From contig JAFEVB010000018.1 of the NCBI GenBank assembly GCA_032629725.1, positions 124,001 through 188,000 on the forward strand: a stretch of 64,000 nt of DNA, in the 5' to 3' direction. The notes under the pieces are model-generated. The model did not search any database. It was not told the DNA's origin and saw only the letters and a program-made list of their open reading frames with translations. A program made the position numbers and the translations under genes. Of the stretch, positions 32,423 through 42,186 are shown piece after piece. The stretch is from Gremmenia infestans. Lineage: Eukaryota > Ascomycota > Leotiomycetes > Helotiales > Hamatocanthoscyphaceae. The stretch's first letter is position 1. The number at the start of each line of letters is the position of its first letter.

Positions 32423-33818
32423 CTAGGAGTCAGCCTTCGTCTTCTTCTTTCTTGGCTTGGGGCCGCTCTTTGGTGTCTCGACCTGGAGCTCTTCTTTCTC
32501 GACAGCACCAACTGACTCATCTACACCCTTCTTGCTACCTCGCTTGCGCTTCTTATCGGGACTTTTTTCCTTTTCTGCTGGGGCGGCCTTAGGAGGGACA
32601 ATGCTTGCGGCTGGGACAATTGGCTCGGGGGCAGATGATGCTGGTGTAGCCTTGCTCTTTCGGGTTCCTTTGCCTTTTGGCGTCTTGATAGGAGGCGTGG
32701 GTTCCTTCTCTGGCTCGCCTTCAGCATCTGTATCGTGAAGAACAGTAGCATTGGCCTCTCCAACAAGTTGCGCGTGAGCTGAGGCGGCATCGGCACCGAT
32801 GTTGTGCTCATCAGCATAGGCAGCTGCTTCTAGTTCGGTCATATCTTTAGCATCCGGGTTGGTGCCACTTTTGTATGAGTGCATTCTTGCGTTGTAGAGG
32901 CGCAAGTTGTCCTTGTAGGCATTGGTCCATAGCTACACGAATTAGTATATGTAAAAGCAAGCAGCAAGAGGTCGACAAACCTGCTTGTCGTCATCGTCCA
33001 TGATACCCCATCTTCTTGTGCCTTCAGTGCTGACAGCACCTTTGGCAGCTTCTGGTCCAAGATCTTGCGTGATGATGGGGCGCGCAGTCTGCATATACAG
33101 GAAGAAAGGTGTAAGAGGACGCTTTGGCGCATTGGGGTCATGCTGTCTCTTCTTGCGCTCCTTCTTCTCGGGTGCAGCATCTGCGACGGCCGACCTGGCT
33201 GGACTCGGAGGATGTTGAAGATCTCCCAGCAGCAAAGGATTGTCACCAAGCTTGGCTAGAGACGAGTCGATTTCCTGGCTGGTGGAAAAATCACCAAGAC
33301 ATGCGTTTGTATGCTTGATGTAGGCGCTCGAGAGGGTTTTGATGGCTTCTTGGAGGGTTGCGAGCCCGTTGACGACCTACTCCCATGTTAGTGCTTGTTC
33401 AGTCATGTTCTAGCTGTAGGTAGAGCTTGAGCTTAGGTCAAGGTGGGATGTTCGGACGCGAATGTAAACAAACAGTGGCGACGCGTAGTGCAGCGAGCCT
33501 CAATGATGAGATGACAATGGCAAACTCGCGCGGGTTAGGGTCGCGTAGATGTAGGAATGCGGGATTCGAGGTGTTTGAAGTTATGAGAGCAGTGGTGGGT
33601 GGGATATGGGCAATGCGATCAATGGGCGTGGCGGCGCGCGGTAACGTTCTTCAGCGACGAGCATGTCGAAGACTTTCGATGCGCCGATGGAGGACGAAGA
33701 GGAATGAAAGAAGTGAAATCAGTCTCACCGAGTCTCTGGTGCGCACAAAGCTTTTCACGTCAAGGGTAATGGTCTCGACCTCCTTGGGCTTCTCTTCTGC
33801 TTTCTTTCCCTTGGCCAT
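32423..33818 (-). CDS. HMG-box chromatin protein with Lys-rich tail
   Basis: Exons 33818-33729, 33376-32981 and 32932-32423 give 331 aa. An architectural DNA-binding protein: one HMG box starts at about residue 110 with DPNAPKRPLTPFFLYM and continues through GTRRWGIMDDDDKQ-LWTNAY to MHSYKSG, spanning the second splice. The N-terminal 100 residues (MAKGKKAEEK, then a helical LATLQEAIKTLSSAYIKH) carry no second box that I can see. The C-terminal 130 residues are Lys/Pro/Ala/Glu-rich, ending in KPRKKKTKADS, a likely nuclear signal. It may be an Hmo1/Nhp6-type factor, but which is uncertain. The first intron (33377-33728, 352 nt) is the longest read in this window. Its GT/AG ends fit and the frame joins as RDS-VVNGLATL. 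Confidence 0.85.
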
Positions 33819-33871
33819 GGTGTTGAAATTTATGGTGGGTGCAGGTGGTGGGTGGGTGTTGCTTCAGGGTC

Positions 33872-33899
33872 GATGGGGATGGGGATGGGGATGGGGATG
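33872..33899. repeat. GATGGG hexamer array
   Basis: Four or more GATGGG units stand just upstream of the HMG-box start codon, probably in its 5' UTR. Confidence 0.75.
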
Positions 33900-34971
33900 T
33901 TGCAGCTGAAGAAGCCCGGAAGTTGGGGGGGGACGAGGGATTTTCAGGAAAAATCAGAGGTTGGGGGACAGTTGGGGGGGGATCCGCTGTAGCAGTAGCT
34001 GGGCTGGGTGGGCGATATTACTTACGGGTGGGTGGTACGGTTACGGTACCTACCTACCGACTAGGCCGAGAACTGAGGGGCAAGAGAGAGGAGGCTGGAG
34101 CCCATCCGCGCCAGACATGACATGCCCATGCCTATGGTAAGCAGGGCAGGGCAGGAGGGCAGGGCAGGGCACCTTACGAGTACCAATTGAATACTATTTC
34201 TGCTCCCACCAAGATAAAATAGAATTCTGCTGTACCTCCGTAATCTGGGTGTGCACTGGGTTTTATCGATGTCTACCTATCTACTACCTAGGTATCACCT
34301 CCTACCTACTACCTCTTTTACCTTTTATGCATATATCCAATTACCTACCTACCTACCTACCTACCTATATAGATTGTTTTGCTATCTGCAGCCATTCCAT
34401 CACTGTACAGTGCGCAGCTTCCGGGTTTTCTTCTCACAGCTGCAGCCCCTCAGTCAGCATTGAGCTAGGCGGCCAAAACTCTATGGGTGTGGTGTGAGTG
34501 TGGTAGGAGTGTGTTTTGTTCTGTACCTAATTGTCAGAGCTGCTCGGGCTTCTATGGCGAAGCACTGAAACCTAGAACGAAGCAACTGGTAAAGCCCGTC
34601 GGCACTACAAAGCCTGTATCTGCCGGCTGAAAAATACAGAGTAGGGTACCCTGAGTACCTCCGTACGAGTACACGCCATATTCGGAAAGGAGGGGAGCTT
34701 GGATCAGTGCACCTGATGAGCTTGATGCCGAACGATTGGCATTGAACGCCCGATGGGAGGAAGTAGCTATCCAGGCGTGCCCGTGCCTGCTAGATTTACT
34801 TCCAGAGTACGAAGTAGGGTAGGGTAGGGCCATCATCTGTAAGATCATTTGTTACACCTACCCGTACCTACACTATTACTATCCTGAAAACTTCACTACC
34901 TTGCCGTATAAATCCGAGAAGACCTACGAGTAAGAGTACATACCTACAGTACAGATTGGATCGTAGATAAT

Positions 34972-35010
34972 GACGACCTGGACGCCCTGGACGACCTGGA
35001 CGACCTGTAC
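34972..35010. repeat. GACGACCTG nonamer array
   Basis: Four near-perfect 9-bp units of GACGACCTG or GACGCCCTG in noncoding DNA. Confidence 0.75.
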
Positions 35011-35769
35011 GAATATGTTTTTTGTATGGCGTGCTATAAGGTTTGAATACGACGCAGCTTTTCTTTTCCGCTGCTCCTCGAGCCTGAAAGTGAAACACCC
35101 CGCACCCTCACCTCACACATCAATTGCTCAGCTCAGCTCAGCTCAGCTCTCGTCTGTCTGCCCCTGCCCCACTGATCAAAGCTGTTGTCCAGTGAGAAAC
35201 ACATCTACAAGTATGTGGGTAGCCTGAGATGCCCCAGTTTTTATGTGATTTCGCATCGGCGCCAACGGCCGACAACCCCTCACTGCTCCGTACCATCCCA
35301 TCCCCTCGTAGCTCTGCTCTCACTGTGACCTTTAGCCTTCAAGCCTCAAGGACGGCTTGCAGCAAGCAAAGGGTCTGTGAATTGCTTCATGATACCGCTA
35401 TCTTCTAGCAAATCCTCCCTACAATGTAGGTACCTCAAGAAGCACAAGTGTGCTCTTCACCCCTCCAAATTCAACTCCAGACCATTGATGGCTGTAGCGA
35501 TTGCTTCTTCGCACTGTTGATCTGACTGGCTCTCGTCCTTCCTGACGCGACTTGGCATACATCCTTCTGCAGAACCACCCCACCAAAATAACCCCCCCAA
35601 AGCCCCAAAACACTTGGCGGGCATACTTTGCTACATTCACAAAACTAACATCGCATCCCGCTGACTTTTCATCATCAAACAGCTTCGTCAGAAGCTTCAT
35701 CGCAGCCCATCCCCCTCTCCAGATCCGCTTCCCATTACCCCAACGCACGGAAACAACAACACTGTCACC

Positions 35770-38700
35770 ATGCCGAGCTTTAGCACATCCACGGCGGTGC
35801 TGACGCTCGCAGTTCTCCTACTCCTGGCGAGACCTGCGAATGCCTTCGGAGCGGGAAACATTGCCAGCGTGGCTAAGATTGAAGGTCTTAATTGTGAGTA
35901 TATACGTCTTTGAAGCTCTGCGAGGTCCGTACATCTGCTGATCCGAACCAGGGCGCCATGGAGATATCGAAGACACTCTCCTTACGCTTGTTATGTCGAG
36001 AGCTGCTGGCGGAAAGAAGTTTGACAAGATGAACGTTGCGCGAGTTTACTTTGGCAACTGGCTGAGAGATTACTGTGAGTTGCGATCTATGGAGAGAGGG
36101 AACTCTTCGGGACACCTGCTAACCTTTTTTTACCCCTCCAGCCCAAGCAATCGATGTCGGAACCGTCAAATATGTCAGCGCCGAAGCGATTCGAATTCTT
36201 CTCTGGGTTCTTGGTTTTATGACTTTTGGATATGGCACGAAGGAGTTCGAAGTAACTTCTGAACGTCTGGGCTGCTACAGACCAGAAGACCATATTGGTA
36301 CGTCTACTGAATCACATTTGAACTACTAATCTAACGTATAATCTTTTTAGACAACCCCAAAGACTATGCGGATAACCTCGATGCGACACAATATGATCGT
36401 AGACTTCGTGGTCCTATCAACGAACGAGTTGAACTGGCGATTGACCCTAGAACTGGCCTGAAGAACTATATTGCCAATGAGCAAGCAGGTATTATGACCT
36501 CTGCTTTGCATGTACGCCAGCTCTTTGGTAAATGTATCCAACTCGGTCGATCATACGCCCAAACCGGAAACAAGGCTGAGCTTCACGAGGCTCTTCGCCT
36601 GCTAGGTACTGGACTTCACTGTCTTGAGGGTAAGCTTTCCTAATGCAAGAGCAAGGCCACCCGTCTAACAATATACAGATTATTCCGCTCACAGCAACTA
36701 CACCGAACTGGCTCTTATTGAGATGGGCGAGCGCGATGTCTTCCCTCATGTTGGCCGTCAGACCGCTATCCGTCTCCAAGGAGCTCGTAGCGAAGTCTAC
36801 CCTATCATTACCGGAACCTTCGGTGGTGTTGATTTCCTCCACTCGGTCATGGGCGAATTCTCCGATAAGGCCACGCAAAGCGAAATCTCAGAGCTGGAGG
36901 GAACTATGCAAGGAGGCAGTAACTCTGATACCAGTGTCCTCAAGGATCTCCTAAGCTCAGTACCTTCTGGACTCTTTGGTGGCAAGGACGAGGCTGGCAA
37001 GGCAGATGAGCTTCAAGCAAATGCTACTGCTGCTCAAATGAACCAGATGCGCGTGTCTCCCCGCCAGCCAGAAGAGTTTACTCGCCAAATGCAGGACGTC
37101 GCCAAGCAAATCTACCCCGTCATCGAATGGCACGACGAGCTTATGCAGTCAATCACTGAAGCAATTGAGAAGATTCCTGTTTTGCCAGATCTTATCGAGC
37201 AGATTGAGGAGCAACTCAATATCTTTGTCTTCTCGCTCTTGGCGCCATTCGTTCTCCCAATCATCAGCCAGATCAAGACTGAGTTGAACACTGGCTCCTC
37301 TGAGATTATCCAGAGCAGTAAGGATAAGCAATTGATCGTTTTCAATGATGACCGTTCTTCTGATCCCACTCATTCTATGTTGTCCAAGGACCATTTTTCC
37401 AACGTGAGTTGCATCCATTCTGATTACACGATTTTCAGCTAACCAATCTCAGATTCTCAACGAGCCAGCTGGTAAGATTGCTTCTCAAGTCTTGAAATGG
37501 GTAGTTCCTCAACTCATCGCCTGCTGGGATGATCCGCGTGTCGATGCAGACCGCACTATCAACCGCATCATCAACGGTGTCTTCCATCACCCCGCCCAAC
37601 GTGAAATGGGTGATGACGGCGCAGTTGACGGCCGCCGTTTGATGTTCGGAGTCGTCGAGCAGTGGTGGAGAAATATGGACCAGCGTGAACAGCAAGAGTA
37701 CCGCAGAAAGTTGAGCCGCGATGGTGTCATGAATGGAGAGAATCACAAGGAAGGTGTTGAGGATAGTGGTCACGGATGTGGCAAGCCCTTGGGAATGGCC
37801 AAGCAAGCTGGTGGGTCATCTGGCCCTGCTGCTGGGATTCTCGGTGGTATTTCTTCCGCTCTAGGCGGTGGTTCCTCATCAGCAGGCGGCCACGGCGGTT
37901 CCAGCGGAGGAAACTCAGGACTCAGCAAATTCGCATCAGAAGCAGCAGGTGGTGGAGCTCTAGGTGGAATAGCAGGTGCTCTCGCTGGTGGGCTTGGCGG
38001 CTCTCTACTGAGCGGCGCCTTTGGTGGAGACGACGAGGAGAAAAAGACGAAGAAATACTCTTCCGAGGGCTACACTTCCGGTGGAGGCTACCAACAAAAG
38101 TATACCGAGGTCCAGCACAGTGGCAATCAATACAACCAAGCACAGTATTCAGAGACCCAATACCCAAGCGGAGCCCAGCAGACCGATTACCAACGCTATG
38201 AACAAAGTAGCTCTGGAAATTACGGTGGTGGATTCGAGCAACGCACTGAGACTCGCCCTACCTACGGAGGCAACTATGAGCAAACTACCGAGCGCATTTA
38301 CGAGCGTCCTGGTGGACAGGTTCAGACAGAGGCTTGGCGTGAGGAGAAACAATATAAGAAGGATAGCGATGATAGTGATGGTTCATACAAGAAAAAGAAG
38401 CATCATAGCGATAGTGGTGATGAGCGCCCAAGCCAGGGTGGATATGGTGGACAGAGACAAGAGGGATATGGACAACAGCAGCAACAGGAGAGCTATGGTG
38501 GCGGTGGTGGCTACGGACAGCAGCGACAAGAAGGCTATGGCGGCGGTGGTGGCTACGGACAGCAGCGACAAGAAGTCTATGGCGGCGGTGGTGGCTACGG
38601 ACAGCAGCGACAAGAGGGCTACGGTGGTGGAGGTTATGGCGACGAGAGACGCGAGCGTTTTGAGGAACCTCCTCGTCAGGAATACGGCGGAGGCAATGAG

Positions 38701-38853
38701 GCTGGATGGGGTGAGAGAGAACGACAAAACGAGTATCAAGAAGAGCGTCAAGAAGAATACCAAGAGGAGCGTCGAGAGGAGTACCAAGAGGAGCGTCGAG
38801 AGGAGTACCAGGAAGAGAGACGCGAGGAGGGAGGTGGTGGCTGGTTCTCTTAG
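35770..38853 (+). CDS. het-c: HET-C family protein (heterokaryon incompatibility C homolog) with repetitive tail
   Basis: Exons 35770-35893, 35952-36074, 36142-36297, 36351-36629, 36679-37403 and 37453-38853 give 935 aa. A signal-like N-terminus (VLTLAVLLLLARPANAFGAG) precedes the conserved HET-C domain of about 600 residues: WRHGDIEDTLL, YFGNWLRDYSQAIDVGT, GTGLHCLEDYSAHSNYTELA and FHHPAQREMGDDG are clear markers. In Neurospora, allelic differences in HET-C trigger vegetative incompatibility. The C-terminal 300 residues are Gly-rich (as in known HET-C), then Gln/Tyr/Gly-rich with a 14-residue repeat, and finally Glu/Arg-rich with an 8-residue repeat. No HET-domain partner (such as pin-c) lies next to it in this window, so an incompatibility role here is not shown. 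The five introns of 49-67 nt all have consistent phase. Confidence 0.93.
38492..38640 (+). repeat. 42-bp coding tandem repeat in the HET-C tail
   Basis: Three and a half near-identical 42-bp copies encode GYGGGGGYGQQRQE; one copy differs by Gly to Val. Such arrays change copy number by slippage. Confidence 0.85.
38731..38835 (+). repeat. 24-bp coding tandem repeat in the HET-C tail
   Basis: At least four 24-bp copies encode EYQEERRE or close variants, giving a strongly charged, probably helical end just before the stop. Confidence 0.85.
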
Positions 38854-39459
38854 ATATGTGGAATTCAAGCAGGCGAAAGTGAGTGAAGCGGTGTTTGACT
38901 TTTAAGACCAAAGTTTTTCAATCGATGCTTATTCTAGAACCTCAAGTGTTGATGTGCCTATGTGACCTCAAAAATTTTCTAGATCTAGTCCAGGTTTTCA
39001 CTAACCCCTGATCTCTCTTACCAATCCCCTCTTAAGCTTTCTTTGTTTTTTTCTGTTCATATTCTTCTAACACAATTACTCGTAGCACAACAAGTTTATC
39101 TGTGGTGCTTTTACCATAGCTAATTGGACCATTTGCGAATTGGTTATATGTCTGCATGGTAGGAAGTGAGTGCACATTTTCAAAAGAGTGTAAATGAAGT
39201 AATGTTTTGTGTTGTGTTGTGCTGTGCTGTATTGGATTCATTGATATTTATTTTGAAATGCACTTATCTTACCTTACCTACTCTATAAGGTAGATCTGGT
39301 GGTCCTTGTGTTAAAAGGGTATAGATACCTATCTACCTTAGGTAGGTAACTTGGTGAGGCATTACCACTCCTTCGATATCCCAGACATATCTAGGTAGGT
39401 ATATGCACGAGATGAATCGCTGTGGTCATTTCATTAGCAGGTTTGTTGATTGTCAAGTA
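38854..39459. other. Convergent 3' flanks of HET-C and the C2H2/Zn2Cys6 gene
   Basis: About 600 bp with no gene. It contains TTACCTTACCTAC and CTACCTTAGGTAGGTA motifs between 39271 and 39404. Confidence 0.55.
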
Positions 39460-40937
39460 CTATTTGCTCTGGCTACCTTCTCCCCCCTTTACCGATTTGT
39501 GCAAGAGTAGCTGTTGTAAAATACCCGGTGCAATTACATCCACCAAGCCCCAGCCGTCCGGTATACACTCTCGAAATATACCTATCAAGATCCTGGTGTT
39601 ACGTCTACAAAGCTGGACACCGTGTATCAGCGGCCGTTTCGAAGCCGTTCCCGTTTCAATCCAAGCTTGTTTTCCCAGAAGGGAACCGGAACCGGATTCG
39701 GAACTGCAAGCCGTTAATTCGATGGCTGTTGTGGGATCGGGACCTGGTTGGTGGCATGTCTGATCATCATCGTCGTGGATCTGGCAATATGCCCAGATGA
39801 TGAGAGCAGACGTACACAGCGCGATGTGGCATATTGGATCTAAGGTCCGTGTACTAGTATCCGGACCGGACGACGAAACGAAGTTCTGGTATATGACTAG
39901 GATATCGATTGCGCGGCATACAGCTGATCGCGCTGCTGGTGCAGAAGTCCAATTTTCCATCAGTTCATTATGCGTTTCTACGACAAAATCAACGGTCTCG
40001 CTGGTGCCATGTAGCCAGGCCCCAATCATCCGTATTGATATTTCGCATAGATCAGCATCCTTGCCATCATACTCGCGTGACACCCGGTTCTCGATTGGCG
40101 AGCGGTGATGGAACTGCTTGAAGTATATTTCCCTATACTCTTGCGCAACTTCCCGAAGACTGTTTACCTCTTTGGGAGCGGGAGCTGGCACGTGAGGATC
40201 AGGTTGGATTTCAACCAGTGTCCAATCTATAAGACCACGGTGCTTGTCTGCTGAGTGCCTTGTATACAAATCTTTCGAGAATGTCTGCTGTGTTGTGTGG
40301 TGTCTTCTACCACGTTTGAAGCATAATATTTCCCCGCAGTTGCAGTGGTGAGATTATGGTTCAAGGACTGCGATGTCCCTGGAGCATTTGATGAAATTGC
40401 AACTCTGCTCGGCCTATGATTGTCTCCATCATGCTGGAATTTGCATTGTACGCCTTTCTTAACACATGAAAAACATGGACCATTCTTGTCACATTTCGAC
40501 TTCGAGACTCGACAGTTAAAAAACGCTCGCTTTGCTCTGCCTGATGGAATCTGTTTGAACGCAGCACCATGTTTGACAACATGACGTTGAAGACTATCGC
40601 TATTGCGAATGTTAGTTTTTATTTTGGATTGGAGCGGCAGTAGATATGCGAACTTTCTATTGAAATTCCGTTTACATGCTGGACATTGGAGCAGGTTGGA
40701 AGGATCGTGGGCTGGATCGTGTCGGCCAAGATGTTCTTTGCGGGCGAAACTTTTGCTACAGCCAGCATGCCTGCAAATGAACTGTCGATATTCCACCCCA
40801 ATGCGGTTCCAAGTCGATCACATTTTGATGCTATACTGTGCTCAGGTTGTCTTGATGACGACCGGCCCGGATCCTGGGATTGCAATGGTCGCAATGTCGA
40901 CAATTTCCATGCTTTGTGTAGATTTGATACGAAGCAT
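39460..40937 (-). CDS. C2H2 + Zn2Cys6-type transcription factor, gene structure broken or unresolved
   Basis: The N-terminal half has two C2H2 fingers: CRHAGCSKSFARKEHLGRH and, across an intron at 40600-40653, CPACKRNFNRNDSLQRH. They are followed by a binuclear cluster-like segment, NCRVSKSKCDKNGPCFSC...C. That cluster lacks its first Cys: Phe stands where AC-x2-C is expected. The C-terminal half (40269-39460) resembles the fungal regulatory middle domain (YFKQFHHRSP, IRMIGAWLHG). The halves lie in different frames around 40290-40400 and no good splice pair joins them; a weak donor GTTGCA is the best option. The 5' end is also unclear. The finger frame has no ATG, and a start at 40937 with an intron at 40782-40862 is only tentative. 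Either weak introns or early pseudogenisation would explain this. Confidence 0.5.
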
Positions 40938-41026
40938 TCTTTCAGAGCGAGTTGAGATGAAGCGAAGTCGGATATCCCATAATGGTTATAGGGAAGGAGA
41001 TCTTGTGGACTCGGATCCTCCCACAT

Positions 41027-42186
41027 ATGAAGGTTTTGCAGCCCGAATAATAAGGTATTTCACGCTAGTTTGTAATCATACTTAGGAGGGGTACTGTAAT
41101 CCGATATCCTTTTTATGTATATCTTAGCTTTCTTTACGGTGATTACTACATATACCATATTTGAGTCTAAAGACCAGATCCCTGTTTATCAAAATATTGT
41201 GTTTTATTATTAGTTTCATGTTGGAAAATTTAAGTTAAGTTTTTACTATTTATAGTAAATTTAATCTAGACTCTATTTCATAGCAATCAAACAAGGAAAT
41301 TTATCAAGGGAAGAAAAAGTTCACCATAATCTTCTTGATACTTCTAAAAAGCTTTCAAAGCCTCTACTCTACTAAACCCTCTCGCACAAAAGTACTAAAA
41401 CCCCTTTTCTCTCTCGCTTAATTTATATCTACCTCTATCGACTCAGTCTAAGACTATATATAGTATGAAAGACCTCACCGACCCTCATAATACCCCAAAA
41501 GGTCCCTCAAATGCGCCCACCGCCAAATAGCTCTGCGATGACATTGCAATGGTAAACTCATTCGTTGCCGTCATATGTAATGGGAATGAATGACCTCTTA
41601 TGCGCGGATACGCTCACGGAAATGGTCCTTCTAGTGTCTAAAATATCTGAAGGGTCCCTGGTTGTCTTGGGAGCCTAATCCTCGGGTCTGCTAGATGCTG
41701 AATTCCTTTTTTCACTGTGTTTGTGAAGTGGGAGGATAATATATAAGGTCACCCGGATGGATTTGAGCATCGAGGCCCTACGCCACAGCCCCCCAAAAGT
41801 ATAATTACTTCCAATGAAAGGATATCGGCAGTGGCACGAGTAAGGCACCTTCTCTTAGTATTAGAATCTCAATATTAAATCTCTAAGTATTCTCCAACAT
41901 CCTCCAAGACGTTGAACATTAAAGGGCATTGTTTCGAAGATATATCAATTAATTCGAGACGCTAATAGAACAGTCGGCAGAGCTATGCACCACCCCCCTA
42001 TGCCAACGCCGATTCAAAAACACCATACAAAATCCAGGTTGGAATGCTCCCGCTGCTTTTGTAAAGCAAAGAAATACAGGAAGGGTCATTATCATGATGC
42101 ACATACCATGTGCAAGGAGTCCTACCAGGACCCCAAAAATAGAATATCAACAAGAATCGAATAATCGTACACAGGTCAACTGGTTT
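41027..42186. other. AT-rich intergenic region
   Basis: No gene supported. The 41090-41480 part is strongly AT-rich with many TTTA/TAAA runs. A short frame at 42094-42369 overlaps the end of the kinesin gene on the other strand and is rejected. Confidence 0.5.

Larger units (their letters stand above)
33819..35769. promoter_or_regulatory. Divergent intergenic region between HMG-box and HET-C genes, repeat-rich
   Basis: Nearly 2 kb with no supported gene, holding both promoters. It contains GATGGG units (33872-33899), GCAGG units (34141-34170), a dense block of TACC/CTACCTA motifs including CTACCTAGGTA (34271-34371), a GACGACCTG array (34972-35010) and a GCTCA array (35126-35146). A frame across the GACGACCTG array gives Thr/Trp repeats and is rejected as coding. 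The 35550-35769 segment is CT-rich and leads to the HET-C ATG. Confidence 0.55.

Noticed and set aside
33427..33909. 160-codon + frame across the HMG-box first exon and intron
   Set aside because: It lies antisense to a well-supported start exon and translates Gly/Trp-rich repeats.
34970..35227. Thr/Trp-repeat peptide gene
   Set aside because: The sequence arises from the GACGACCTG and GCTCA microsatellites and there is no other support.
38021..38905. 294-codon frame overlapping the HET-C tail
   Set aside because: An alternative frame of the tandem repeats, with biased Arg/Met/Val/Ala composition. The HET-C frame is continuous with the conserved domain.
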